Below are positions 55,699-64,000 of a stretch of DNA of 64,000 nt, in pieces. The position numbers were made by a program, and so were the translations under genes. The notes under the pieces were generated by a model. The model worked only from the letters and a program-made list of their open reading frames with translations, made no database searches and was not told the origin of the DNA. The DNA comes from CAVYXZ01 sp965223835 (GTDB lineage: Bacteria > Chloroflexota > Anaerolineae > Aggregatilineales > Phototrophicaceae): the NCBI GenBank assembly GCA_965223835.1, contig CBDCXQ010000001.1:5828001-5892000 (forward strand), given 5' to 3'. How positions within the stretch are numbered: position 1 is the stretch's first letter; the number at the start of each line of letters is the position of its first letter.

Positions 55699-56889
55699 CT
55701 AAAATTTTACTATGAACGCCGTAATATACATTATCACGATGCCTACGAAGACGCCACTCAGGTTCACCCAGTTCACCAATGGATGACCCAATCTGGCACT
55801 GTCACGGGCGACCAATTTGCCCACCTCCCAAATCACTTGAAGAATGGCCCCGACGCCAATCGCCAGGAATATGGTCGCCAGGACCGGATTAAACGCAAAG
55901 CCACCAATCCACGTTCCCAGGATAGCGGGACCACCGGCCAGCAGCAGCAACAAAGCAAAATGTCGTAAACCGGGATTCTGCCGCACAATCGGGGCCGCGA
56001 TACCCACGCCTTCGGTGATATTGTGCAGGGTGAAACCGAGGATAAGAAATGTGCCCAGCGCTGCTTCACCAAGCGCAAAAGCCGCGCCAATCGCCAATCC
56101 TTCACCGAGGTTATGCAACCCAATACCCAGCGCCATGCGATAGGCAATGCCCAGCGGCGTGATTTCCTGACCTTGACGGACAGCCCCAACCGCAAGCAGC
56201 ACTCCCAACGCGATTAAAGCAATAAATATAACCATTGGTACGCCCTGCCAGAAAGCGGGTAATTCATCGGCAAACTCTACCGCATCCAGCCATGTGCCAA
56301 TCGCCAGGAAGACCAACAGACCAATTGTCAGTGCTAAAATAAAATTCATTGTCTGCGTATTCAACCGGCGCATAAACGGATACCACAACATCCCGAGCAG
56401 CACTGGCACAACACCGACATATAAACCTACCAGGCCGAACTGCACAATCAGCGCAGCAGAGGGTTGTGGTGATTCGACAGCGACGGCGATTTCACCGGCA
56501 AAGGTCGCGCCCAGCGAGGTGACGAGGACCACTTCGTGTGTTTCTTCGGCGACCCAGGGATAGGGAATGATAAAAACAGCTCGGCCCAAACGTGGAAGCG
56601 TCGTGGATGGCTCGGCAGTAAAGGACCAGTAGGCTTCATCAACCAAAACCTGGGGAATAGTGACTGTTTCCGGCCCGTCATTGATGACCTCCACGCGGAT
56701 AATGCCAGGTTCGGGTAAAGTGATGCGCTCAATGGCGACTTGCTCAATGGGTGGCCCGGACAATGCGCCTAACCCGCCGCCGGTTGCGACCAGATAGGCC
56801 AGCACAATGCCCAGTAAAATCAATGGCACCAGTGCCAATCCCCAGCCGAACGCGCCCAAATTGCGATTCTCGGATGTTGCTTCACTCAT
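55699..56889 (-). CDS. ZIP family metal transporter with N-terminal beta domain
   Basis: 396 residues. A helix (about 15-40) and a beta-sandwich-like region (about 45-140) are followed by about eight helices. The ZIP metal-site motifs of helices 4 and 5 are seen: GLHNLGEGLAIGAAF (HNxxEG) and TLHNITEGVGIAAP. ZIP proteins bring Zn, Fe or Mn into the cytoplasm. The extra N-terminal domain is unusual. Its start overlaps the stop of the multicopper oxidase gene (ATGA), so the two form a translationally coupled unit; a link between oxidation and metal uptake is inferred. Confidence 0.88.
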   Translation of the reverse strand: MSEATSENRNLGAFGWGLALVPLILLGIVLAYLVATGGGLGALSGPPIEQVAIERITLPEPGIIRVEVINDGPETVTIPQVLVDEAYWSFTAEPSTTLPRLGRAVFIIPYPWVAEETHEVVLVTSLGATFAGEIAVAVESPQPSAALIVQFGLVGLYVGVVPVLLGMLWYPFMRRLNTQTMNFILALTIGLLVFLAIGTWLDAVEFADELPAFWQGVPMVIFIALIALGVLLAVGAVRQGQEITPLGIAYRMALGIGLHNLGEGLAIGAAFALGEAALGTFLILGFTLHNITEGVGIAAPIVRQNPGLRHFALLLLLAGGPAILGTWIGGFAFNPVLATIFLAIGVGAILQVIWEVGKLVARDSARLGHPLVNWVNLSGVFVGIVIMYITAFIVKF

Positions 56890-58016
56890 GATTCATCCTC
56901 CTCGGTTGGTGTTGCAGGTCCTTGCGTCGCCTTACGATCCCACTCCGCATCAATCTCGACAGCGCTCAGTGCCGCTTCAAAATCAGATGGCTCAACGACA
57001 TTGAAAAAACCCATCCAACCCAATTCGGCAAATTCACTCACGTGCGCGTGAAACATATACTGGCCCGGCCAGCGATACTTAAACTCCAGGATGCCACGCT
57101 GTGCCTGGACTTGCATAATCGTGTCCACTGTTTTGAGCGTGGGTTCTAAAGTCGTCCCATGATCGTAATAATCGAAGAATTCGGCATGGAGATGAAAGGA
57201 ATTAATCGGATCAAATTCGGTAATGTTAATGAGGTAAAGTCGAATAAGTTCCCCTACTTTTGCCGGGATAGGTCGGCGCGCATATTCATGACCAACGGTA
57301 TTCACAGCGTAGATTTCGTTGTCGCCATCGAAATTCGTATCAAAAGCGTTCATCATCATCATAAATTCACGGGCGGGGGGACGACCTGCTTTCGGGTCAA
57401 CGATGAATGCGCCGTATAAGCCTTTATGAATATGTCGCTTGAGCGGTAGCGCATGACAGTGATACAGATGACAGCCGAAGGGTTCAGCGTCGAATTCATA
57501 GGTAAAGCTCTCACCAACCCCGATTTCACCCGGACCCGCACCCGGAACGCCGTCCATTTCAAAGGGGTGGATGCCATGAAAATGAATAGTATGCGGATGC
57601 GAACCAGCATTTGTAAAATTGATACGAATCCGATCCCCTTCGGTACAGCGAATGGTTGGCCCTGGAACGCGTGCGTTGTAGGTCCATGCGGGAAAAAAGA
57701 TGCCCGGCGCGATCTCAATTTCATGGTCGGCGGCAAAAATGTTGTACTCACGCAGGGTTTGCCCATTGGGTAATTGGCTAATCTCACCATAATCCCAATC
57801 GACCAATAATTGCATCGGGTCGAACAAGTTTCGCTGGTGATCGACTGCGCCAACCAGCATACTTTCGCCATGTGCATGTGCTGCGCCAGACTGGTACGCG
57901 GGTGTTTCGGGTTGTACAGCTTGCCCCAATGTTGCACTACCTACCAGTCCAGCCACACTGCCCAGGCCAAAACGTAAAAAATTTCTGCGCGTTAAAAAAT
58001 TATGTAATCGCCCCAT
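56886..58016 (-). CDS. Multicopper oxidase, Tat-exported, two-domain
   Basis: 376 residues. A Tat signal (TRRNFLRFG, residues 9-17) exports the folded protein. Copper ligands: HTIHFHGIHPF and HLYHCHALPLKRHIHKGLYG in domain 1, SFHLHAEFFDYYDHG and MFHAHVSEFAELGWMG in domain 2. Shorter than three-domain laccases (about 500) and nearer to nitrite-reductase-like or two-domain oxidases; the trinuclear HxH pairs are present, favouring oxidase activity. Its gene precedes and overlaps a ZIP transporter gene; oxidation of Fe, Mn or Cu outside the membrane coupled to uptake is plausible but not shown. Confidence 0.88.
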   Translation of the reverse strand: MGRLHNFLTRRNFLRFGLGSVAGLVGSATLGQAVQPETPAYQSGAAHAHGESMLVGAVDHQRNLFDPMQLLVDWDYGEISQLPNGQTLREYNIFAADHEIEIAPGIFFPAWTYNARVPGPTIRCTEGDRIRINFTNAGSHPHTIHFHGIHPFEMDGVPGAGPGEIGVGESFTYEFDAEPFGCHLYHCHALPLKRHIHKGLYGAFIVDPKAGRPPAREFMMMMNAFDTNFDGDNEIYAVNTVGHEYARRPIPAKVGELIRLYLINITEFDPINSFHLHAEFFDYYDHGTTLEPTLKTVDTIMQVQAQRGILEFKYRWPGQYMFHAHVSEFAELGWMGFFNVVEPSDFEAALSAVEIDAEWDRKATQGPATPTEEDES

Positions 58017-58136
58017 AGTCGTTAAACCTTTTCTTTTATGTCTTTACAAAGTATTTTAGCTAAATCTAAAAATTAATCAAGATTTTACATCATAGGAATA
58101 AAAAATGGTATAAATTTAGAGTTTAAAGTTGCTAAA

Positions 58137-58586
58137 TCAAATACTTTCGCGGGCCAGCGCCACCAGTGCGCCGATGGGCATCAGCAGACAGCAGCAGAGT
58201 TGTAAGCCAATGCCGCCGAAGCTGAACAGATTCCAGATGCCGCGCAGCAACCCAAAAATACCGTTGATGATGCCGCCGATAAAACTCACGACTCCGCCGC
58301 TGGTTTCTAGATCAGAGACTGGAATCAGATTGGGGTCTGCCGTTGGTGAAGGGGTGGATTCCAGCCGGGCGGCGACGGTTGCTTCAATATCTGGCAGCGC
58401 TGTAGACGGGGCCACAGTAGCTGTTTGTGTCCGGCGCAGGTTCACTTCTGCGACAACCGTTTCCTCAATTTGGGCGTCAGTTAGCGGTCCAGGCGGCTGA
58501 TTGAGCAGGGCAAACACCGTCAGCACCAGCATCGCCGCGACGGTCAAAAAAAAGATGATTTTGAAGAGGCGCGACACGTTTGGCAT
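58137..58586 (-). CDS. Small membrane protein with TPT-like linker, unknown
   Basis: 149 residues. An N-terminal helix (about 8-28), a Thr/Pro/Ala linker (about 50-90) and a C-terminal hydrophobic hairpin with LQLCCCLLMPIGALVAL. No known family; three adjacent cysteines near the end are notable and could be lipidated or metal-binding. MITE-like repeat 2 begins 31 bp before its start codon, so its promoter may lie inside or across the repeat. Confidence 0.7.
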   Translation of the reverse strand: MPNVSRLFKIIFFLTVAAMLVLTVFALLNQPPGPLTDAQIEETVVAEVNLRRTQTATVAPSTALPDIEATVAARLESTPSPTADPNLIPVSDLETSGGVVSFIGGIINGIFGLLRGIWNLFSFGGIGLQLCCCLLMPIGALVALARESI

Positions 58587-58616
58587 GGAACCCTCGTATA
58601 GACAGAATAGCTCACC

Positions 58617-58678
58617 TTACGCAGGGTTGAGGTTGGACAGTGGGTTTAAACCCGCTGTTTTAAACTCAGAATGCGTAA
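58617..58678. repeat. MITE-like repeat 2
   Basis: TTACGCA (58617-58623) and TGCGTAA (58672-58678) flank a near-perfect palindrome at 58638-58657 (one A-to-G change against repeat 1). GTCAGT follows the right end as in the other copy. The arms differ between copies in sequence and length (62 versus 73 bp), so only ends and centre are conserved. Confidence 0.75.
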
Positions 58679-58723
58679 AGTCAGTCATTAGTGTCCAGTA
58701 TACCGAGTTGAGGGTAAAAGCGC

Positions 58724-59581
58724 ATGGGATTATCATGCCGCCAATTCATGAAGATCAGCGCGGTTTCTGCCGTTATGACCACTGCTGCCGGGGTCGCCGG
58801 GTTTTGCTATGCGCATGACATCGAACCCGGCTGGGTAGCAGTCGTACCACAAAATCTACCACTCCCCCGCTTAGACCCGGCATTTGCCGATTATCGACTG
58901 GTACAAATTAGCGATATTCATATGGGTACGGGGATGACCCCGGAACGACTGGCGCAGATTGTCAGGATGGTGAACGCGCAACAGCCCGATCTGGTGGCAA
59001 TTACCGGCGATTTTGTGACGCACGGCGCGTTAGATGATCTGGCTCCCGCGCTGGTCGGCCCGCTGCGGCAGTTACAGGCAGTCGATGGTGTGGTTGCCGT
59101 CCTGGGCAATCACGACCATTGGACCGATCAGCAAGGCGTGCGTGAGATTCTCCACCAGAGCAATATCACTGACATCAGCAACGGATTAGTGACGCTGGAA
59201 CGCGGAGCCGCAACGCTACACATTGCCGGCGTAGATGATTACTGGGAGCGCCAGAACCGACTGGATTTGGTACTGGAACAATTACCTGATACCGGTTGCG
59301 CGATTCTATTGGCTCATGAACCGGACTTTGCCGACATCAGCGCGGAAACCGGACGTTTTGACCTGCAAATCTCCGGGCACTCGCACGGCGGTCAGGTGAT
59401 CTTACCATTCATCGGCCCGCCGGCAATTCCGACCTATGCTCGTAAATATCCAATCGGGCGCTATCAGGTTGGCACGATGATTCAATACACCAATCGCGGT
59501 CTGGGCACCATTCTCCCCGCGATTCGCTTTAACTGCCGCCCGGAGATCACGGTATTTACCCTAACAACCGCAGCGGCATAA
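58724..59581 (+). CDS. Exported metallophosphoesterase (YkuE-like)
   Basis: 285 residues. A basic, hydrophobic N-terminus (RQFMKISAVSAVMTTAAGVAG) is a membrane anchor or degenerate Tat-like signal. Metal motifs in order: SDIHMG, TGDFVTHG, GNHDHW, AHEPDF and GHSHGGQV; TNRGLGT near the end is typical of the YkuE/LpxH-like group of membrane-associated phosphoesterases. Substrate may be a lipid or nucleotide. No clear ribosome site. Confidence 0.85.
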   Translation: MGLSCRQFMKISAVSAVMTTAAGVAGFCYAHDIEPGWVAVVPQNLPLPRLDPAFADYRLVQISDIHMGTGMTPERLAQIVRMVNAQQPDLVAITGDFVTHGALDDLAPALVGPLRQLQAVDGVVAVLGNHDHWTDQQGVREILHQSNITDISNGLVTLERGAATLHIAGVDDYWERQNRLDLVLEQLPDTGCAILLAHEPDFADISAETGRFDLQISGHSHGGQVILPFIGPPAIPTYARKYPIGRYQVGTMIQYTNRGLGTILPAIRFNCRPEITVFTLTTAAA

Positions 59582-59675
59582 TGCCCCACAGGAGCATAAT
59601 CAATAGCGAAGCGAGTAATAGCCCGGCGAACACGCCACTGCAATCGCCACCAGCGCTTCGATCAAGCTTGTGAAT

Positions 59676-60488
59676 TTAGACATGGGGCTGGTCTGCAAAA
59701 TTTTGTTTGCTCACCGTAACCCACAATTCTGGTATACGTTCCAGCAGCACAAAACTGGACGGCGCTTGGAACGACTCGCTAGCTGGGATTTTCGCCTGGA
59801 TGCGGTGGGTGATCTCAGCGTTGAGGCGTTCGCCCCGCAGTTGCAACGCTTCGTCCACAACGCCGGTGAGCGCACAGAGAGCCGCGTCGAATTCGTCATC
59901 ATTGATCTGAGTACCCGCTTCAGCAACCCAGCCCAACCGATTCGTGTTATCCGCCATGATCGCTGCTTTGCCGGTCCCGTGCCATGCTCCGCCTTGAAAC
60001 GTGATACTGACGCCCTGCGTTGTTTTATAACCGCGTCCACGCAGGCCCAGCAATTCGAGGGATATCGCCGGGTAAGTCTCGAACAGATAGGTTCCCAGCC
60101 AATCAGTTGGTAAACCGCTGAACAGATATTGAAACCGCGCTACTGGTGCGCCAATCAAGTTTGCCAGCGGAGCCATTGCGTTCAAGGCATAATCCACCGG
60201 ACGATGGACCAACTCCCAGACATAACGAGCGTTTTCTGGTGCGGGCAAATTCTCTAAGTTCAGCGGTAGATCAACCATAACTGGTCCCTGGTTGATGCAC
60301 CAGCGCAGCAACTCCCGTTCTTTTTGTGCCGACTCGCTTAACAAATCGCCGCCACTCAATCGCTGGGCAAAAGGGTGATCGGTGTAAATGGTGATTTGAA
60401 TAGGTTGAGTGTCAATTTGCCGGGCATGAGCAAAGCCCGTTTTCCCACTGGAATAGCCCGCGAAATCCAGCCCAAATGCCTGCTTCAT
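59676..60488 (-). CDS. DUF429 (predicted RNase H-fold nuclease) protein
   Basis: 270 residues from ATG 60488, where the family motif FGLDFAGYSSGKTGFA begins. DUF429 proteins have a ribonuclease-H-like fold with a conserved N-terminal Asp and Lys-Thr loop, and are predicted nucleases; none is well characterised. Separated by 10 bp from the sulfatase stop, so the genes are cotranscribed. Convergent with the phosphoesterase. Confidence 0.75.
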   Translation of the reverse strand: MKQAFGLDFAGYSSGKTGFAHARQIDTQPIQITIYTDHPFAQRLSGGDLLSESAQKERELLRWCINQGPVMVDLPLNLENLPAPENARYVWELVHRPVDYALNAMAPLANLIGAPVARFQYLFSGLPTDWLGTYLFETYPAISLELLGLRGRGYKTTQGVSITFQGGAWHGTGKAAIMADNTNRLGWVAEAGTQINDDEFDAALCALTGVVDEALQLRGERLNAEITHRIQAKIPASESFQAPSSFVLLERIPELWVTVSKQNFADQPHV

Positions 60489-60498
60489 TGGTTGTCCA

Positions 60499-61992
60499 TC
60501 ATGCCAACCCCAGCCTGGCCATGGTTTCCGGCGGAGCAGCGCAATCATCTAACGCCTGTCTGAGTAAATCCTGCATCTCGCTGACACGCTGCGGTTCCGT
60601 CGCATAATGATTTTCCGGCGTGAGCGTAAACGCGTCTCGATTCCACAGGTAATTGGGATGGACCCGTGGCGTTGCTGGCACCCGCCATTGTGGAATCTCG
60701 ACACCGGGAATGAAGTGCCCGCTGGTCATATCGGCAGTGGCACGCGTGGCCGTCGTTGAATACCAGTACAGCGGCCCCTTTTCGACCGAACTTTGCGTCA
60801 GAGTCCAATCTGCTGTTGAGAGCACAACACCGTCACCGAAAATGCCATATAGCAGGTACTCACGATGACCGGTGGTTTCACCCCGCAGCAGGGGCAGCAA
60901 TGACCGCCCATGTGGGCCACTTGGTTGGGGCACATCCATGAGGTCTCGAATCGTCGCGTTGACATCCAGCGCATTGGTCAGGGCGTTAATCCGCTGACCA
61001 TTGCCGGGAAATTCGGGGTGCCAGATCATGAGCGGGATTCGGGCATGGGATTCCGGGTGCGGAAAACTCTTACCCCAGATGGTCGGGTTGTTGGGGTAGT
61101 TGTAGCACAGATCATGGCCGTGATCGGTCGTCACGATGACGGCGGTGGTCTCCCACAAATTGAGTTCGTCCAGCTTGTCCCACAGTTTGCCCAACCAGGC
61201 ATCAACCATCGTCACATTGCCGTAATACTGGGCGCGAATCCAGTCAAGCTCCGCCGGTGATGCCCCTTCGACAAACCGAACCGCATCGTCATGGCGTTGA
61301 TAGGGCGGCCAGCAGTTGAAGGTCGCATCGTCATTGCCGTTGGTGTACAGGCTGCGATAGGGTTCGGGCACATAGAACGGCTCATGCGGATCAAACGATT
61401 CAACCCACAGCAGGAACTTGTCATGCTCGTGATTCTCGTCCAGCCAATCAGCCGATTTTTGCATCACCTGCGCCGTCGGGAAATCGGCTTCGTGCTGCCA
61501 TTCCCGCGCATTGGCGTAGAATTGGGTGCCCTGCCCCTGCGGGTAATGGCGCGAATTGTAACGACGGCCCCGGTCAATCGCGCTGGCCCATTCGGGAACC
61601 TCAGCCAGCGGCGGCGTTTTCCACATGTCAATTTCCAACCCGCGCACGAATTCGACACCATGAAACGACTCGAAATAGCCGTGCGCATTATTTTCCCAGT
61701 AGTGATAATGATCGGTAATCATCTGGGTTGTCGCCCCGGTAGCCCCGGCTTCGGCAGCGAGCTGTCGGTCCCAGGGTTCGATATGCCCCCAGCTTCGCCA
61801 TAAGAACTCCTGGCGCCCGGTGAATAATTCGCGACGGGCGGGCATACAGGGCGCGGAACTAATAAAGTGATTGTCAAACACGCTGGCCCGCTGGGCGAAC
61901 CGTTGCAAATTGGGCGTCTGTACATGGGTTGCACCATAGGGTTCGATGCTGTGGAAATTCAGGCTGTCGATCAAAACGGTGATAACGTTCAT
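60499..61992 (-). CDS. Sulfatase
   Basis: 497 residues from ATG 61992 (AAGGAAAC upstream). The formylglycine motif CMPARRELFTGR (CxPxR) near residue 51 marks a type I sulfatase; metal ligands lie in LIDSLN and TTDHGHDLC. The first ligand pair of sulfatases is DD; only one Asp is seen here (D-S). No signal peptide, so cytoplasmic or needing another export route. It probably removes sulfate from a carbohydrate, though phosphonate or other ester activity is known in the superfamily. An anaerobic or copper-dependent maturase is not in the window. Confidence 0.88.
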   Translation of the reverse strand: MNVITVLIDSLNFHSIEPYGATHVQTPNLQRFAQRASVFDNHFISSAPCMPARRELFTGRQEFLWRSWGHIEPWDRQLAAEAGATGATTQMITDHYHYWENNAHGYFESFHGVEFVRGLEIDMWKTPPLAEVPEWASAIDRGRRYNSRHYPQGQGTQFYANAREWQHEADFPTAQVMQKSADWLDENHEHDKFLLWVESFDPHEPFYVPEPYRSLYTNGNDDATFNCWPPYQRHDDAVRFVEGASPAELDWIRAQYYGNVTMVDAWLGKLWDKLDELNLWETTAVIVTTDHGHDLCYNYPNNPTIWGKSFPHPESHARIPLMIWHPEFPGNGQRINALTNALDVNATIRDLMDVPQPSGPHGRSLLPLLRGETTGHREYLLYGIFGDGVVLSTADWTLTQSSVEKGPLYWYSTTATRATADMTSGHFIPGVEIPQWRVPATPRVHPNYLWNRDAFTLTPENHYATEPQRVSEMQDLLRQALDDCAAPPETMARLGLA

Positions 61993-62011
61993 ATTAAAGT
62001 TTCCTTCGATC

Positions 62012-62488
62012 TTAGCGGGAGGCGCGATTGAACAGGATTGGCAGAAAGCGCCCGGCCCGTTGTCGATAGGCGGCATAGTGCGGGTAGGTTTGCATCAGCC
62101 AGCGCTCTTCAAACATGGATTTGTAGGTAAAGAAAATCACCATCAAACCGGCAATCACCAGACCGGCGCTGTGACCATGTACCAGCGCGGTGCCCAGCCC
62201 GGTCAGGATCACGCCCGTATAGATCGGATGGCGGATGATGGCATAAATGCCGACCTGAACCAGTTGATGGCCGTCGTTGGGTTCTGGCGATACATTGACG
62301 AAGTTTCGGTTAACCTGCAGGTACGTGAGTAGCGCAACGGCCACGACTCCCAACCCGACCAGGGTCAACAACGCCCCCAGCCACCGTGCCCAAACGACCT
62401 GTGCCGGGGGCAGCACAATGTAAACTCCTGCCAGCAGCGCAAATAACACGAACTGTACCATGACCAGTAGTTGGGCCTGGGTTTTCAT
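62012..62488 (-). CDS. Isoprenylcysteine carboxyl methyltransferase-like membrane protein
   Basis: 158 residues from ATG 62488 (GGAGAG upstream). Four to five helices and the ICMT/PEMT motif YAIIRHPIYTGVI near residue 88, then a Glu pair in FEERWL and the C-terminal YPHYAAYRQRAGRFLP. Bacterial members methylate lipids or small molecules rather than proteins, with SAM. The gene is separated by 20 bp from the sulfatase start on the same strand. Confidence 0.82.
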   Translation of the reverse strand: MKTQAQLLVMVQFVLFALLAGVYIVLPPAQVVWARWLGALLTLVGLGVVAVALLTYLQVNRNFVNVSPEPNDGHQLVQVGIYAIIRHPIYTGVILTGLGTALVHGHSAGLVIAGLMVIFFTYKSMFEERWLMQTYPHYAAYRQRAGRFLPILFNRASR

Positions 62489-62501
62489 AAAATCTCTCCA
62501 A

Positions 62502-63707
62502 TTATGCCTTGAACACCACTCGAAAATCCTCACGAGTGAGTTCAGAATCCCAGGTATTTGTCGCCGCCAGCATTGCCCCGATACGCCCGATTTCGTCGGA
62601 TGACTTGGCCGATGCGCCATTGCCGCCGGTTGTTACATAAACCTTGCCGGACACGAGCACATCAATATAGGGATTACCGTGTTGGGTGTTTGTTATCAGA
62701 CAGGGATGGGTGACATAAGCTTCAACGGACAGGCCGGGTAAAAGCCAGTGGAGCACGTGTTGCATCACATCGCCCATCGCGGCCTGTCCATCAGATTGGA
62801 ACCACGCACGCAATGCATCCCCGGAGTCGCTGGCATCGATGTAAAATTCGTGCGTCGGCGTATCATCCGGGCGGAAGGCCATCCCCAGCTTGATGTAATA
62901 TTTGCCATCGGGATAACGCACTGGTGGCAGCATGTAGAGCGAAGGCACATCGAGTTTAGCGAATTTGGTAATCAGCGCGGGCATAGTTTGCAGGCGGTCA
63001 ACCTCGCTATTGGGAAGCTGTGCCAACAGAATCGTGTGGGCGCGGGTTTTTAGCGCTAGTTTCTGCTCCAATAACAGATTGGTGAACCCCCCGGCGGTGA
63101 TCAGAATCTTGCGGGTTTGATAGGTGTTGGTGCTGGTCGTTACCTGCACATGATCCGATTTTTCCTTATAATCCGTAACCATTTCGCGGATGATCGTTGC
63201 GCTGTTTTGCTCGGCGATGGTCAGTTGCGCCTGAATCAACTGGCGGGGGTTGATGTATCCAGCAGGTCCTTTTTCATCCCAGGCGGTAAAATCATTACCA
63301 AAATTAAAGAATGGATGGCGCTCAGCGGTTTCTGACGGTGAGAGCCGATCACACGCAGGCTGAAACTGGTTAGCAACCCCAGCAACAGCGGCAATGGCGT
63401 CAGCGACATCCATGACGCGCAAACAGCCTACCGGATGATGGAATCGAATCCCGCTGGCCTGTTCAATAATCGGATACTGTGCAATCGAGCGTTGGGCCAG
63501 GGTCGCCCAGAGCGGAGATGGATCGAGTACGCGGGTAATACGTCCCTGGTCATAATGACTGGCGAATACCCCGGTGTGAGTTTTGCGATTGACTGGTTCG
63601 TCAGGGCCGATGACGCCAACGCGCAATTCAGGATGAGTCACGGTGAGATGACGCAGCGCCGCGCAGCCCATTAATCCCTTGCCGATTATGAGAATATCAA
63701 ACATCAT
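62502..63707 (-). CDS. FAD-dependent oxidoreductase, DAO/sarcosine oxidase-like
   Basis: 401 residues. An N-terminal FAD-binding fold with ILIIGKGLMGCAALRHL (GxGxxG) and an embedded substrate domain; GNGASAKSSDEIGRIGA near the C-terminus is the usual second flavin region. Enzymes of this group oxidise amines and amino acids such as sarcosine or glycine. It begins the minus-strand run that includes the methyltransferase, sulfatase and DUF429 genes. Divergent from the microcompartment vertex-protein gene. Confidence 0.85.
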   Translation of the reverse strand: MMFDILIIGKGLMGCAALRHLTVTHPELRVGVIGPDEPVNRKTHTGVFASHYDQGRITRVLDPSPLWATLAQRSIAQYPIIEQASGIRFHHPVGCLRVMDVADAIAAVAGVANQFQPACDRLSPSETAERHPFFNFGNDFTAWDEKGPAGYINPRQLIQAQLTIAEQNSATIIREMVTDYKEKSDHVQVTTSTNTYQTRKILITAGGFTNLLLEQKLALKTRAHTILLAQLPNSEVDRLQTMPALITKFAKLDVPSLYMLPPVRYPDGKYYIKLGMAFRPDDTPTHEFYIDASDSGDALRAWFQSDGQAAMGDVMQHVLHWLLPGLSVEAYVTHPCLITNTQHGNPYIDVLVSGKVYVTTGGNGASAKSSDEIGRIGAMLAATNTWDSELTREDFRVVFKA

Positions 63708-63833
63708 GCTGCCTCCTCATACACCAGGGAGATAGTAATTCAAAAGGGAGCGCATTTCGAATTTTGGCCGTGAGACGCAGGACGAAATCGTCTCAATGCG
63801 CTACAATGAAGCCATGCAGAAAGAGAACAGTTT

Positions 63834-64000
63834 ATGAAATTTGCGCGGGTGATTGGCAACCTGGTTGCCACCCAAAAAGTAGCCGGTCTGGAAGGCGTCA
63901 AGTTCCTGATCGTGCAGCCGCTGAACATCGACCGGGAGCCGAGTGGTGAACCCATTGTCGCGGTGGACGCAACGCAACAAGCCGGAATGGATGAACTGGT
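63834..64000 (+). CDS. EutN/CcmL bacterial microcompartment vertex protein (partial)
   Basis: 55 codons from ATG to the window edge. The sequence (MKFARVIGNLVATQKVAG, then LIVQPLN and VAVDATQQAG) matches the start of the EutN/CcmL pentamers, which cap the vertices of protein-shelled microcompartments. Family length is about 90-100 residues, so roughly 40 are missing. GAAAGAG lies just upstream. Shell and enzyme genes are expected beyond the right edge. Confidence 0.88.
   Translation, partial: MKFARVIGNLVATQKVAGLEGVKFLIVQPLNIDREPSGEPIVAVDATQQAGMDEL

Noticed and set aside
1..64000. tRNA, rRNA or prophage/IS transposase genes
   Set aside because: No cloverleaf, ribosomal RNA stretch, transposase or integrase motifs were seen on either strand.

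Overview
The window looks like a piece of a Chloroflexota chromosome, probably an Anaerolineae relative. This is an inference from gene style, since no rRNA or tRNA is present. The signs are Thr/Pro-rich 'TPT' linkers in secreted proteins, very large GAF/PAS sensor kinases, a TIR-WD40 protein, short intergenic gaps and repeated use of a TACAAT-like -10. It is densely coding; most of the genes are metabolic, sensory or envelope genes.

Layout. 1-16.5 kb is almost entirely minus strand: a left-truncated class A penicillin-binding-like protein that has lost its transpeptidase residues, two PL22 oligogalacturonate-lyase-like proteins, DUF2237, an MFS carrier, a LOG-family protein, two giant GAF histidine kinases and a Gfo/Idh oxidoreductase. 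16.5-22.7 kb is mixed: a LysE exporter with a GH43-like propeller, a protein with the LQRTAGNQAV motif known from injection-system cargo, a lipoprotein, a 2H phosphoesterase, a metallophosphoesterase and a third PL22-like protein. The last is translationally coupled to a 1251-residue TIR/membrane/coiled-coil/14xWD40 protein (22.7-26.4 kb). 26.5-39.7 kb holds an M23 peptidase, a tandem pair of unknown membrane-anchored proteins, a racemase, ppk1, an isocitrate/isopropylmalate-dehydrogenase-family enzyme, two receiver proteins, a serine hydrolase, a zinc-ribbon/TIR protein with an alpha/beta hydrolase, and a phosphoesterase with a DtxR-like regulator. 39.9-46.6 kb holds an IlvD/Edd dehydratase, two paralogous MFS carriers, a ThuA protein divergent from an AraC regulator, and a two-domain thioredoxin. 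46.8-53.1 kb holds two further sensor kinases flanking a TrhA/hemolysin III membrane protein. 53.2-55.7 kb holds an ABC-F ATPase with an attenuator-like leader, divergent from a small ribbon-helix-helix gene overlapping a VOC protein. 55.7-59.6 kb holds a multicopper oxidase-ZIP transporter pair and a phosphoesterase. 59.7-63.7 kb is a minus-strand run of FAD oxidoreductase, ICMT-like methyltransferase, sulfatase and DUF429. At the right edge a plus-strand EutN/CcmL vertex-protein gene begins, so a bacterial microcompartment locus probably lies just outside.

How the genes fit together. PL22-like proteins, a GH43-like propeller, a sulfatase, Gfo/Idh and ThuA proteins, a sugar-acid-type dehydratase and several MFS carriers suggest breakdown of uronate-rich or sulfated plant or algal polysaccharide, but they are scattered rather than one operon. 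The most unusual items are the transpeptidase-dead PBP, the TIR-WD40/PL22-like coupled pair, a second TIR lacking the catalytic Glu, the ABC-F leader ORF plus terminator with two predicted leaderless divergent promoters, two MITE-like repeats, and the microcompartment edge.
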